A stretch of 64,000 bases of DNA, taken from the NCBI GenBank assembly GCA_039810485.1, contig JBDHXA010000001.1:1-64000 (forward strand), read 5' to 3'. The notes under the pieces are model-generated. The model saw only the letters and a list, made by a program, of their open reading frames with translations, ran no database searches and was not told the origin of the DNA. The DNA comes from JADZAA01 sp039810485 (GTDB lineage Bacteria > Bacteroidota > Ignavibacteria > Kapaibacteriales > UBA961). Each line of letters opens with the position of its first letter. The first letter of the stretch is position 1. The position numbers were made by a program, and so were the translations under genes. Shown here piece by piece: positions 1-9,431 of this stretch.

Positions 1-3000
1 AATTTGAACTCATCGGAAGTAACTGGCACGCTTGGCGTTGCGAATGGTGGCACAGGCAATAACACTATAGGTCCCGCTGGTTCTTCAGCATATTCTGACG
101 GATCAAAGATCAGCTATACAGCCGCCGGCACAACCGGACAAGTATTAACCTCAAACGGCGCAGGCGCACCGACATGGACAACACTTCCCAACGCAACGGT
201 AACGGGAGCAAATAATGGTTTATCTTTGTCCGGTGGAAATATACAACTTGGCGGCACATTAATCAAGAATACTGTTGATACTCTTGGCACATACAACTTG
301 CAATTTGGCGCAACGGGCAATACTGGCAGTGTAACATTTGGCAATACCGGTGGCGACGTTGTTATCAGCAAATTTGGGACAGCCGGTATAGTGAAGAATA
401 ATGCTTCCGGCGTATTGTCGAGCGGCGCAGTGAATTTGAACTCATCGGAAGTTACTGGCATACTTGGTGTTGCTAATGGCGGCACAAATAACTCTATCAT
501 AGGCGGCAATGGTTCGGTGGCATATTCAGACGGCACTAAAATCACTTATACTAACGTAGGTGTTTCCGGCGATTTGCTAACAGTGTCAGGAGGTTCTCCA
601 ACATGGACTTCGTCAGCTAATATTTTGAATAATCTAACTGCTGATAATGGCTTAACAAAGAATACAAGCACAAATGTGCGTCTTGGCGGAACTCTCACCA
701 CGAATACGAATATAGACCTTGCCGGCAATAATATGATATTTACAAAAAGCAATGCCGGAGTTGTGCAATTGAAAAATTCTAATAATACTGCTAATCGTCT
801 TGAGTTTTACAGCCCCGGCAATAATACCTATTCAGCATTTCGTGCAGGTGTTCAAAATGCAAATTTTGTGTATACGCTTCCAACAGTAGCAGGAACTGTT
901 AATCAAGTGTTAAGCATTGCTTCTATTACAACCGACACTGTAAATTTAACTTGGGCGTCGGCAGGCGGCGGCAGTGGAACAAGCTGGCTTGTAGCTGGAA
1001 ATGGCGGCACAAGCAGCAACAACTTCCTTGGAACTACTGATAATACCAGCATGCAAATTAGAGTAAACAATGTTCATCAGATGATATTCAATACAAATAA
1101 TAGTATTCAAAGAGATAATAACGGTGCTTCGCGCGGAAATGGCGCTGTAGATCTTCAAAATTCGCGTAGTAGTTTTGCACAAGTTGCAAGCGGCGCATAT
1201 TCATTCATAGGAGCTGGTTATGGTAATACAGCAGCCGGATATGCTACTGCAATTGCGGGTGGAATTTCAAACTCGGTTAGCGCTGAAAATGCTGCAATAT
1301 TAGGCGGTCAAAACAATACTGCAAACTCTAATCAATCTGCGATTGTCGGCGGCTCTGGCAATACTGCAAATGGAGCTAATTCTTCGGTTTTAGGCGGTCA
1401 GAACAATACGTCATCCAATCAAAACACTGCCGTAGTCGGCGGCTCTGGCAATACTGCAAATGCAGCTAATTCTTCGGTTTTAGGCGGTCAGAACAATACG
1501 TCATCCAATCAAAATACTGCCGTAGTCGGCGGCTCTGGCAATATTGCAAATGCCGTTAATTCATCTGTCGTGGGCGGCTACAACAACAAAGCTGCAAATA
1601 CAAGCACTGCAATAGTTGGCGGCAATTCAAACACTGTGAATGGTATTTCATCGGCTGTTGCCGGCGGTGATAGCAATGTGGTGAACGGTCAAAACTCATT
1701 CGTAGGCGGCGGCTCCAATAATACGCTTGACGGTCAATATTCTGCTATAGTCGGTGGTCAGAATCTGCGACTAGGCGCCAACTCATTCGGCTATAATGCT
1801 TCCGGCTCAACAAATATGAATTCGTACAACAATATCGCATATTTAGGCAATGTGCATACATTTATAGGAAATAATGATAATTCGGCGCGCGAACTGCGGT
1901 TTATGGTTCCGACAAACAGCCCAAACAGTGCTTATTATACTTCGTTCAAGGCGCGTGCTCAATCTGCAAATATCAATTATACACTGCCGAATTCTCAGGG
2001 AACTAATGGTCAAGTTCTCACAAATGACGGCACAGGCGTATTGTTCTGGTCGTCGGCTGCTGGCGTGTCGCGCGACTCGGTTTGGATGCTCAATGGAAAT
2101 AATTATGTTGATTCTACTTTGAATTTTCTTGGAACTCGAGATGCACGTCCGTTAATATTCCGCACTAATAATACTCCGCGTCTCATTATAAACTCTAATA
2201 CTGGCAATGTTGGCATCAATACAAATCTGGCCTCGGAAAAATTGGAAGTGAAGAACGGAAATATTTTGCTTTCCACAAACATTGATAACTCGACAAGCGA
2301 ACTACGCTTCCAAGAGTCGGGCAACAACAATAACGACTATGTCGGCTTTAAAGCGCCTAATACTATACCGGTCAATACAATATGGACATTGCCAAATGCT
2401 GACGGAACAAGCGGTCAGATGCTCGTTACCAATGGCAGCAAAATATTGTCTTGGGCATCGCCTGCAACGCTCGACTCGGCGTGGCAGCTAAGAGGAAATG
2501 CAAATACTGACTCAACGAAGCATTTTATAGGTACAACCGATCAAAAGCCGGTTATCTTCAAATCGGGGAATACTGAGATGGCGCGCATACAATCTAAAAC
2601 CGGCAATTTTGGCATAAATACAAACGCTCCAACACAGCAATTGGAAGTGAAGAACGGCAATGTTCTACTTTCCACAAACAGCTCTAATTCTACAAGCGAA
2701 CTGCGCTTTCAGGCAGCCGGCAACAGTAATAATTATGTTGGGTTTAAAGCGCCAAATACTGTAACTTCAACAACTACGTGGTCTCTGCCGCCATCCGACG
2801 GTACAAACGGACAAGTGCTGACAACAGACGGCTCCGCTAATTTGAGTTGGAGTAATGCTGTAGCAGCAGATACTACCATTAAAATTTTGCGCAAAGCTTA
2901 TACTTTTAATTTACCGAATATTGTATCACAAAATAATAATTATGAAAATGAGTATAATATGGATGTAACAATTACAGGTGCAAAAACTACGGGAACTGTA

Positions 3001-3159
3001 TATTGTTCTCCAAGCCAGGATCTGCCTGACGGTTTGATGATTTCATACTGCCGAGTTGTTTCTAATAACACAGTAAGAATAGTTTTCAGGAATGAAAGAT
3101 ATCCATTTCAAGACATAGATCCGCCCAGCATGACTTTTTATATAACCGTTATACAGTAG
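1..3159 (+). CDS. Fibre-like surface protein with YadA-head-like repeats, 5' truncated
   Basis: The reading frame is open from base 1. The first residues match a module that recurs near residue 146 (NLNSSEVTG), so the gene starts upstream of the window and the TTG at position 4 is not its start. About 1,050 residues remain. Between 1201 and 1785 lie thirteen consecutive 15-residue repeats of the form (S/T)AVVGGxxNTAxxxx, which resemble the left-handed helical head repeats of trimeric adhesins (YadA, Hep/Hag). Flanking regions repeat tail-fibre-like modules: GQVLTxDGxxxLxW, GNVGINTN and LEVKNGN, seen twice at about 2140-2480 and 2510-2850. The C-terminal ~90 residues form a separate domain. 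No YadA membrane anchor and no clear T9SS sorting domain are visible, so the export route is unknown. A role as a surface fibre or adhesin is inferred from repeat architecture only. Confidence 0.75.
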   Translation, partial: NLNSSEVTGTLGVANGGTGNNTIGPAGSSAYSDGSKISYTAAGTTGQVLTSNGAGAPTWTTLPNATVTGANNGLSLSGGNIQLGGTLIKNTVDTLGTYNLQFGATGNTGSVTFGNTGGDVVISKFGTAGIVKNNASGVLSSGAVNLNSSEVTGILGVANGGTNNSIIGGNGSVAYSDGTKITYTNVGVSGDLLTVSGGSPTWTSSANILNNLTADNGLTKNTSTNVRLGGTLTTNTNIDLAGNNMIFTKSNAGVVQLKNSNNTANRLEFYSPGNNTYSAFRAGVQNANFVYTLPTVAGTVNQVLSIASITTDTVNLTWASAGGGSGTSWLVAGNGGTSSNNFLGTTDNTSMQIRVNNVHQMIFNTNNSIQRDNNGASRGNGAVDLQNSRSSFAQVASGAYSFIGAGYGNTAAGYATAIAGGISNSVSAENAAILGGQNNTANSNQSAIVGGSGNTANGANSSVLGGQNNTSSNQNTAVVGGSGNTANAANSSVLGGQNNTSSNQNTAVVGGSGNIANAVNSSVVGGYNNKAANTSTAIVGGNSNTVNGISSAVAGGDSNVVNGQNSFVGGGSNNTLDGQYSAIVGGQNLRLGANSFGYNASGSTNMNSYNNIAYLGNVHTFIGNNDNSARELRFMVPTNSPNSAYYTSFKARAQSANINYTLPNSQGTNGQVLTNDGTGVLFWSSAAGVSRDSVWMLNGNNYVDSTLNFLGTRDARPLIFRTNNTPRLIINSNTGNVGINTNLASEKLEVKNGNILLSTNIDNSTSELRFQESGNNNNDYVGFKAPNTIPVNTIWTLPNADGTSGQMLVTNGSKILSWASPATLDSAWQLRGNANTDSTKHFIGTTDQKPVIFKSGNTEMARIQSKTGNFGINTNAPTQQLEVKNGNVLLSTNSSNSTSELRFQAAGNSNNYVGFKAPNTVTSTTTWSLPPSDGTNGQVLTTDGSANLSWSNAVAADTTIKILRKAYTFNLPNIVSQNNNYENEYNMDVTITGAKTTGTVYCSPSQDLPDGLMISYCRVVSNNTVRIVFRNERYPFQDIDPPSMTFYITVIQ
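1201..1785 (+). repeat. Thirteen 45-bp in-frame coding repeats, including a 90-bp near-identical duplication
   Basis: Each 45-bp unit encodes one 15-residue head repeat with a conserved Gly-Gly pair. Units 1381-1470 and 1471-1560 form a 90-bp direct tandem repeat that differs at only a few bases; 1291-1380 is a more diverged relative. Repeat number could vary by slippage or recombination without breaking the frame. Confidence 0.85.
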
Positions 3160-3187
3160 GCAATTGCGCATTTATTTAACTACTATC

Positions 3188-3568
3188 ATGAAATCGCTCA
3201 TATTCATATTCGTTATATTGCTTGCATTATTCTGCTCTTCGATGCAAGCGCAGATATTGACAAATAATGGCGCGATTATAACGGCATCGCCGCGGGCTGT
3301 AGTATTTGTCAATGGCAGCGCTTGGATTAAAAGCGGCGAAATGTCGTTTGCCGATAGAGCCGAATTGCGCATTAGCGGCAAGCTGACTTTTGATTCGGGT
3401 TTGATGCTGTTTGCCGGCATATCAACAGGATACATTGCAGATGACTGCTATATCGGCGAGCGCGGCAATTTGCGACGTCTCGGGCAAGGCACATTATATT
3501 TATACCGCTTCACGCACAATAAGGGCATAATTGAGAATGAAGGAACTATAGAATACGGGCAGCCTTAG
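3188..3568 (+). CDS. Small exported protein of unknown function
   Basis: The ATG at 3188 is preferred over an upstream in-frame TTG (3164) because it begins a clean signal peptide (MKSLIFIFVILLALFCSS, cleavage likely after MQAQ). The mature part is about 105 residues, rich in short beta-strand-like segments (NNGAIIT, FVNGSAWIKSG, GIIENEGTIEYG). Its NNG/ENEGTIEY style recalls the N-terminus of the next gene (NRGTLRF, NQGVIEFVG), suggesting a short beta-solenoid-like module. It lies 28 bp after the fibre gene and 60 bp before the dockerin-tailed gene, consistent with one surface-protein operon. No catalytic motif is visible and no function is assigned. Confidence 0.6.
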   Translation: MKSLIFIFVILLALFCSSMQAQILTNNGAIITASPRAVVFVNGSAWIKSGEMSFADRAELRISGKLTFDSGLMLFAGISTGYIADDCYIGERGNLRRLGQGTLYLYRFTHNKGIIENEGTIEYGQP

Positions 3569-3628
3569 AGAAATCAGATGTCAAGATATGATTAGAAATA
3601 AGACCTCGAAAATAGGGGCAAAATAAGA

Positions 3629-6004
3629 ATGAAACTACGTTTATACATATTGGCTTTCGCAGCGTTTTACTGCGCGGTGGGCGGTGCTTTCAGTCAGCAT
3701 TTGCTCAATGACTCGACCGGACGCATTATCAATCGCGGCACATTGCGCTTTCTATCCGACACCGCCAAATTTGGTAATGCACAGGCGAATGTCAAAGAAA
3801 TTGTCAATCAAGGCGTTATCGAATTTGTCGGCCGCCGTGCCACATTTACCGAAGCGTCTTTTCTTCCTTCGTTTCTGGGCGATGCCGGCTCTACCGCTCT
3901 CGGCTCAACTTTGGGATTTCGAGTTCCGGGCTTAGTACGGTATGCTCATGCAGTTGCAGGCGATTCGCAGTATGTGCAAACCCGCTATTTCAGCAGTTTA
4001 GAGTTGGACAAAGCTGCTCCGAAATTTATTCCGACCGATGTCTATGTTGGCGACACATTCAATATCACAAGCTCTTCTGGCGGACGAAGATATGAAGGCG
4101 TTTTTCACTACGATGGTGCCGCCAATCAGCCGATATTTCCAGAAAACAGCAATATATTCCGCATAAACCGATATTATAATCTCGATTTATTGGTAAGCGA
4201 CGGAACTAACAGCAGCAAAAAAACTCTCGCACCAAAGCAAACTGCCCGATTAGACGGCGTTTTGACGTCAAGCGCTCAGGCGCCTCTTGCTCTCGACGGC
4301 TTCATGCTTTTGGGAAGCGACGGAAAAGACACATCAATTACAAATGGAACTATTGTGGTTGCAAGCGGAGGTTTGCTGGAAATGGGCAGGCGTCCTATTC
4401 GCTATAATGCTAACGTAACAGTAATGCAGGGCAAGGTTTACGCGCCGGATACAGCGGGTGCAATGCACGTAACATCACCTGCCACACTGACGTTGGACGG
4501 CAATGCCGGTCAGATCGACATGCGCGAAAACACCCTTATGATTGTAACCGGCGACTACAGCAATACTGGAAGTGGCGCGAACGCTTTGTTCGACAAAACG
4601 TCAACAGTAGTGTTCAACGGCGACGACAATCAAAAAGTTGAGCATACGCTTGCTAGCAATCCTTATGGAAATGTTCGGACATTACTATCCAAAACTGCTC
4701 GCGGTAATATATTTGTGGCAAGTGAATTAACCGTAGAAAACGGCGATATTCAGATGAAAAGCGATACACTAACAATGCAGAATGCCTCAATTCAGCCGAA
4801 ATATGTGGGCGGTCTGGAAGAGGTGATAGGAGCAATGCGTCGCGTTAATATCAGCGGAGCGAATGCCGGCTATAGATTCAACAATATGCAAACACAGGCA
4901 ACATTTGCTTCGGATACTGCAACATATCCAAGCGAAATGACAATTACGGCTACGCCGATGGCAGATCCAGCAAATCCTCCTATAAGATATAATAATTTAA
5001 CTGATGTTAATCGTAGAATTATCATTGGCTATAGCGACACGTCAAAACCTTGGCAGGCAACGATCCGCGTTGGTTACCGCTCTTATGAAGCGGCAAAATT
5101 AGATCAAGCCAATCTTGTGTTCTTTGAAAATTGGGCAGACAGCGCAAAGGAGATGTCAACTGAATCTCTCAATCCGGCAAATATTTATTCACGGCTTTCA
5201 GCGCAGCCCAAAGCGCTTGGATACGTTGAACTGCCCGGAATACATGCCGCAAGCGCAGTTGGAATTAACGGAGCGGCAATATTCAAATCCGGACATGATC
5301 TGGTGCTTCGCGATAGGAGCATTCAACCGCCGTTAACATTATTAGCGCATGCTTTGTTAGAAGGCGCATATCGCGGCAATGAATTGATGGGAACTGAATT
5401 ATTGCAGCGAAACCTGATACCATTGACGCCTCCGGCAATGTATCCATATTTATTAGATAGCGCTCGAGTAAATCAAACAGTAGCAAAAATTCCCGATTCC
5501 GTAGTTGATTGGGTAACTTTAGAATTTCGTTCACAATTAACAGGCGGAACTCGCTATTATCGCAACTGTTTCATCCGCGATAATGGCACATTAGTTGATT
5601 TAGACGGCAAAAGCCCTATAATTCTGCCGATGCACAAGCCCGGAGATTATTATGTGGCTCTGCGCCATAGAAATCATCTTGCTGTAATTACAGCTGCGCC
5701 TCAATCGTTAAGTTCGTCAATGACAGCCAATATATTGGACTTCGCTAATCCGAATATTGTTGAGGGAGGTTTCTCAGCATTAAAGCCGGTAGAATTGATT
5801 GGAGCCAGATATGTTTACGGATTAGTTGCTGGCGACAGAGATGGAAATGGCACGATAAATTCTATTGATTACACAACTATATGGAATGGTCGCGATTATG
5901 AAGAGTATTTAAACAATGACACCCAAATGAATGGAATTGTAAATACAGTTGATTTCAATGTGAGTTGGAATAATCGCTTGCGTCAGACCTTTGTAACGCC
6001 ATAA
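3629..6004 (+). CDS. Large exported protein with C-terminal dockerin-like EF-hand pair
   Basis: A 791-residue protein with an N-terminal signal peptide (MKLRLYILAFAAFYCAVGGAFS). The body (about 25-560) is beta-rich and contains segments typical of extracellular repeat proteins (GQIDMRENTLMIVTGDYSN, VVFNGDDNQKVEH). Residues 736-785 carry two calcium-loop-like motifs, DRDGNGTINSIDY and DTQMNGIVNTVDF, spaced like a type I dockerin. In related phyla such tails occur on secreted proteins without any cellulosome, so cohesin binding cannot be assumed. It is followed after 10 bp by a T9SS-type protein, suggesting co-transcription. The likely role is a calcium-stabilised cell-surface or matrix protein; no enzyme motif was recognised. 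Confidence 0.65.
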   Translation: MKLRLYILAFAAFYCAVGGAFSQHLLNDSTGRIINRGTLRFLSDTAKFGNAQANVKEIVNQGVIEFVGRRATFTEASFLPSFLGDAGSTALGSTLGFRVPGLVRYAHAVAGDSQYVQTRYFSSLELDKAAPKFIPTDVYVGDTFNITSSSGGRRYEGVFHYDGAANQPIFPENSNIFRINRYYNLDLLVSDGTNSSKKTLAPKQTARLDGVLTSSAQAPLALDGFMLLGSDGKDTSITNGTIVVASGGLLEMGRRPIRYNANVTVMQGKVYAPDTAGAMHVTSPATLTLDGNAGQIDMRENTLMIVTGDYSNTGSGANALFDKTSTVVFNGDDNQKVEHTLASNPYGNVRTLLSKTARGNIFVASELTVENGDIQMKSDTLTMQNASIQPKYVGGLEEVIGAMRRVNISGANAGYRFNNMQTQATFASDTATYPSEMTITATPMADPANPPIRYNNLTDVNRRIIIGYSDTSKPWQATIRVGYRSYEAAKLDQANLVFFENWADSAKEMSTESLNPANIYSRLSAQPKALGYVELPGIHAASAVGINGAAIFKSGHDLVLRDRSIQPPLTLLAHALLEGAYRGNELMGTELLQRNLIPLTPPAMYPYLLDSARVNQTVAKIPDSVVDWVTLEFRSQLTGGTRYYRNCFIRDNGTLVDLDGKSPIILPMHKPGDYYVALRHRNHLAVITAAPQSLSSSMTANILDFANPNIVEGGFSALKPVELIGARYVYGLVAGDRDGNGTINSIDYTTIWNGRDYEEYLNNDTQMNGIVNTVDFNVSWNNRLRQTFVTP

Positions 6005-6014
6005 CATTAATGAT

Positions 6015-7292
6015 ATGAAAAAACTACGATACACGGGCGTAATAATGGCAGTTGTTTTGATGACAGTTGTATTGTTGCCATATAAAAGCGTTGCACAGAA
6101 ATTGGACACATTATTGCAAGTATCAGTGATCAATCCTCATGTTTCCAACGATACATTGGAATTTTCTTTAGGATTAACTAGATTGAGCAATATTTGGGAG
6201 CGCTGGGCTAATGCAACATTTGAACTAGTTGTTGATCCGGCACCATCGCAGGATATTATGAAAATTGCGCTTATAGACGGCACTACACAATTAAACAACG
6301 GTTATACTATAACTCCTCGCATTGTAACTTCCGCTCTTGTGCCGGGCAGCAAAATAACACAAACGAGAATAAGCATTACAATACTAGGACCGGAGTTTTT
6401 TTCACAGGCAAATTCAGTAGGAATAGACACGTCCAATCCGCTTTTGGTGGGACGTTTCCGTGTGATTCGCACCGATGGACAGCCATTTCAAGAGCCGATC
6501 AGCGTTAATTGGCTTGGCGATTATACATATTATCAGGCGACTGCTTATAAAATTGACAAGGACAATACGCCATGGAATATGACTGATGATAATATAGAGA
6601 TGGCAAGCAAATCTAAATATGTTTCTGGCAGAACAACGCTCTTGCCGCCAATAACATTTGACTGCTCATCGCTTTACATTAAATATTTGGGCAGCCGCGT
6701 AGTGCAGCTTAGTTGGGAAACTCAATCAGAGCGGCTTTTGAAGGGATTTGTTGTTGTGCGCGGCTTATTGCCTTTCGGCGAAACTGATACGTCAAAAGTC
6801 GAGTTTTCGGATACGCTTGCATCATTTCACACTAATCCTGCAATGCGGGCAAAAGCAGGCAAAGGCAAGGGCGCACAATATATGCTGATTGATACGGCAG
6901 AACTGCGCGGCGAGTATTATTTTTACAAAGTAATTGCCTATGACACGAGCGAGCATGAATCCCTTTTCTGTATGAAAGGAGTTAACGTTCCATTTGCCGT
7001 TATCAGCGCCGCAGCGCCGCAGCCAAACCCATTTTCTGAGAAAACAACGGTTGAATATGTTCTTGACGACGATGTATATTTAACGTGCAAAGTGTACAAC
7101 GCGGCAGGTCAGCTATTTGAAACGCTGATAAATAATAAATTTTCAAAATTAGGAACATACACAGTAGATTTCGTTGCCGATGCTTTTGCATTGCAAGGAA
7201 TGTACGATATTATATTTATTGCCACGCCCATAAAAGATCAGTCAATAGAATTATCGCGCGCTGTTGTAAAAGTGCAATTGCTGCGCCACTAA
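6015..7292 (+). CDS. Exported protein with C-terminal T9SS (Por) sorting domain
   Basis: A 425-residue protein with a signal peptide (MKKLRYTGVIMAVVLMTVVLLP, ending near SVAQ). Residues about 225-330 resemble a fibronectin-like module (VQLSWETQSERLLKGFVVVR, then YYFYKVIAYD), a pattern common just before Por sorting domains. The last ~90 residues show the sorting-domain order: PQPNPF near the start, a central YNAAGQLFETL, then an aromatic/Gly-containing strand (LQGMYDIIF) and a basic end (VKVQLLRH). T9SS would carry it across the outer membrane. N-terminal residues 30-220 were not recognised. It sits between the dockerin-tailed gene and an OmpA-family gene. Confidence 0.75.
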   Translation: MKKLRYTGVIMAVVLMTVVLLPYKSVAQKLDTLLQVSVINPHVSNDTLEFSLGLTRLSNIWERWANATFELVVDPAPSQDIMKIALIDGTTQLNNGYTITPRIVTSALVPGSKITQTRISITILGPEFFSQANSVGIDTSNPLLVGRFRVIRTDGQPFQEPISVNWLGDYTYYQATAYKIDKDNTPWNMTDDNIEMASKSKYVSGRTTLLPPITFDCSSLYIKYLGSRVVQLSWETQSERLLKGFVVVRGLLPFGETDTSKVEFSDTLASFHTNPAMRAKAGKGKGAQYMLIDTAELRGEYYFYKVIAYDTSEHESLFCMKGVNVPFAVISAAAPQPNPFSEKTTVEYVLDDDVYLTCKVYNAAGQLFETLINNKFSKLGTYTVDFVADAFALQGMYDIIFIATPIKDQSIELSRAVVKVQLLRH

Positions 7293-7376
7293 TATTAATT
7301 TAGTGCTTATTATCTGCTAACTGAAAAAAATGAAATTATTTTGATGTTGAAGTGCAACAGAGATATAAACAATAAA

Positions 7377-8852
7377 ATGCTAAAGCATTGCAGCAGAATA
7401 TTTTTCTCTGTAGCAATACTTTTAGGAATTCTCATTGCAAGTGCTACAATAGCATCTGCTCAATCTTTTACTGAATCTTTTCGAGAAGTGGAAGTATTGC
7501 CGTCGAAAGACACAGTATTTCGCATGCGCCATGACGGCTCTTTCCGATTTGGCATTCAAGCAGGAGGAAACGGCAGCTATTATATGGGCGTGCTGAAGGT
7601 GCCTCGCATTGCAGCCGATATAAAACGCGGTTTGATAGATGTAACCACAGGCGACGGAGCTGGATATTTTCTTGGCGGTGCAGTTGAGTATTTGCCATAC
7701 GAAAAAAATTGGGGTGCTGCTTTAAAAGTGAATGTTATTGACACTCGCTATGGCAATGGCGTATCAGAGCCAATCAATATAGATTCTTCTCTTAAATATG
7801 TTTCGCAAACAATGGTAAACTATCTAGTAGTAGCACCAGAGATTAGATATAATTTGCCAATAGACGGACTATATGCAATCGGAGGACTTGATTTTGAAAT
7901 TAAGACGGCGTCAGAAGGAAAAGTAGGCCGTCAATTCAATAATGTTGGCGATATTACGCAGCTTGCTATAGATACTAACTTTGCCCCACAAGTTTTTCGC
8001 TTCGGCGGTCATATAGGGATCGGATACGATATGTTTTCTGCAAATCTTCCGCCCAGAATGCGTTTTCGAGTTTCACCTTTCATTTCATTGCAGACAGGCA
8101 GTGCTGTGGCAGCTTCGCTCGGATCTAATTGGAACTCATTTACCGTCAAGGCAGGCATCGCGTTCAAGCTAAGTTTCGACGAAGTAACCGACAGCATTAT
8201 TCCATATGATCCGAATTATTCTGAGCCGCCAAAATATTTAGCGTCGGCACAATATCCGCGCGGAATATTGTATGCAGAGTCTCGGAATATACGCCAATTA
8301 GAGATACTTGATTTGACTGTGTCTGCCATAGAAGTGCCAGCCGAAGAAACGCCAACGATTCAAACTATCACAAACCAGCAGACGCCGCAATCCGAACTGC
8401 CTGTTCGCAATGGTGGCGAGACGATAGCAGCGACTGAAATCCCCTCTATTTCTAGCTCGGAAAATGCTCGGCAAGGCATAAATTCAGCGCAAACATCCTC
8501 TGTGAAAGTTGACCTCAACACCACTAGGGCATTTCCTTTCTCCACATCTGTTTCCTTGAACCTCAGCACGGATGCTCGCCAATATCTTGACGCAGTGGCA
8601 GAATACTTAAAAAGCAATCCAAGAGCTACTGTGCGCATAGTTGGACATTCTGACAATACTGGAACAACAGCTGAACAGCAAACTGTTTCAGAACGGCGCG
8701 CCCAGCAAGCAAACGAATATTTGCGTCGCAAAGGAATCTCACAAGGAAGAATATTCCCCTCTGCAATGGGAGCTCGCGAGCCGGTAGCGGACAATATTTC
8801 GGAGGCAGGCCGCCGCAGAAACCGTAGAGTGGACATTCAAGTTGTTCAATAA
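7377..8852 (+). CDS. OmpA-family outer-membrane protein with N-terminal barrel-like domain
   Basis: A TTG (7341) and an ATG (7344) lie upstream in frame, but the ATG at 7377 starts a standard signal peptide (MLKHCSRIFFSVAILLGILIAS, cleavage near ASAQ), giving 491 residues. Residues about 30-260 have alternating glycine/aromatic strands like a small outer-membrane beta-barrel. A linker rich in Pro, Thr and Ser follows. The C-terminal ~110 residues are an OmpA-like peptidoglycan-binding domain: VRIVGHSDNTGTTAEQQ, SERRAQQANEYL and a final GRRRNRRVDIQV. It would tether the outer membrane to peptidoglycan. Its position at the end of a run of exported proteins suggests it serves surface assembly; it is not specific enough to name a T9SS component. 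Confidence 0.85.
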   Translation: MLKHCSRIFFSVAILLGILIASATIASAQSFTESFREVEVLPSKDTVFRMRHDGSFRFGIQAGGNGSYYMGVLKVPRIAADIKRGLIDVTTGDGAGYFLGGAVEYLPYEKNWGAALKVNVIDTRYGNGVSEPINIDSSLKYVSQTMVNYLVVAPEIRYNLPIDGLYAIGGLDFEIKTASEGKVGRQFNNVGDITQLAIDTNFAPQVFRFGGHIGIGYDMFSANLPPRMRFRVSPFISLQTGSAVAASLGSNWNSFTVKAGIAFKLSFDEVTDSIIPYDPNYSEPPKYLASAQYPRGILYAESRNIRQLEILDLTVSAIEVPAEETPTIQTITNQQTPQSELPVRNGGETIAATEIPSISSSENARQGINSAQTSSVKVDLNTTRAFPFSTSVSLNLSTDARQYLDAVAEYLKSNPRATVRIVGHSDNTGTTAEQQTVSERRAQQANEYLRRKGISQGRIFPSAMGAREPVADNISEAGRRRNRRVDIQVVQ

Positions 8853-8900
8853 ATTATTCCTATTTCCATAGTTATTTCGGGCAATTTCACAGCAATTTGC

Positions 8901-8908
8901 TATTTTTG
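8901..8908 (+). promoter_or_regulatory. Candidate -7 element before the receiver gene
   Basis: TATTTTTG matches the Bacteroidota -7 consensus TAnnTTTG and lies 43 bp before the ATG at 8952. The -33 region (TTTCG around 8875-8879) is only a weak match, so this is tentative. Confidence 0.4.
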
Positions 8909-8951
8909 CTCCAAAGACCATGCATCATATAATATCGTCGGAGTTTAATCA

Positions 8952-9341
8952 ATGACCGAACAAGCAGCTACGGTTTGCATTATTGAAGACAGCGAAGCTA
9001 TCCGCCGCTTATTTGGCATCATCCTGAAAAAAAACGGCTATGAACCGGTAGAATTTGACATTGGTCAGTCGGCGGTAAATTGGCTCAAAGACAATAAGCC
9101 GGCGGTTGTGTTATGCGACGATATTCTGCCGGATATTAATGGGAGCGAGATTATTAAAATACTGCGTCAAACTTCCGAAGGCAGACAGCAGTGCGTAATA
9201 GCAATTACGGGATATGCTTTGACGACAGATCGCGAACGCTATATTGCAATGGGTTTTGACGGCTATATTCCCAAGCCGATCAACACATCTACTTTTATTG
9301 ATGAAATACGCGAAATAATCGCTTCAAAGCAAAGCAAATAG
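8952..9341 (+). CDS. Single-domain response regulator (receiver/CheY-like)
   Basis: A 129-residue stand-alone receiver domain. The acidic pocket is E12-D13 (VCIIEDSEA), the phospho-acceptor is D57 (CDDILPDINGSE), the Thr switch is in AITGYAL, and the conserved Lys is in GYIPKPI. There is no output domain, so it would act by protein contact or as a phosphorelay intermediate. The next gene, 90 bp downstream on the same strand, is a CHASE-PAS histidine kinase; the pairing is inferred from position. That kinase has a degenerate ATPase domain, so the phosphate donor may be another kinase. Confidence 0.92.
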   Translation: MTEQAATVCIIEDSEAIRRLFGIILKKNGYEPVEFDIGQSAVNWLKDNKPAVVLCDDILPDINGSEIIKILRQTSEGRQQCVIAITGYALTTDRERYIAMGFDGYIPKPINTSTFIDEIREIIASKQSK

Positions 9342-9431
9342 CATAACTTGATATTTAGTTGTTTGTAATTAATTAAGCATTGTTCTGTCATTAAATTGCC
9401 ATTCTTCAGCATTAATACTTTTTGATACGAC

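Noticed and set aside
4..6. TTG as the start codon of the fibre-like gene
   Set aside because: The frame is open before it and the same peptide module occurs again inside the protein, so the gene continues upstream of the window.
1201..1785. Possible CRISPR array in the regularly spaced repeats
   Set aside because: The 45-bp units are contiguous, in frame and encode YadA-head-like residues, with no unique spacers between conserved repeats.
7341..7376. Longer N-terminus of the OmpA-family protein from TTG 7341 or ATG 7344
   Set aside because: The extra residues precede a complete signal peptide that starts at ATG 7377.
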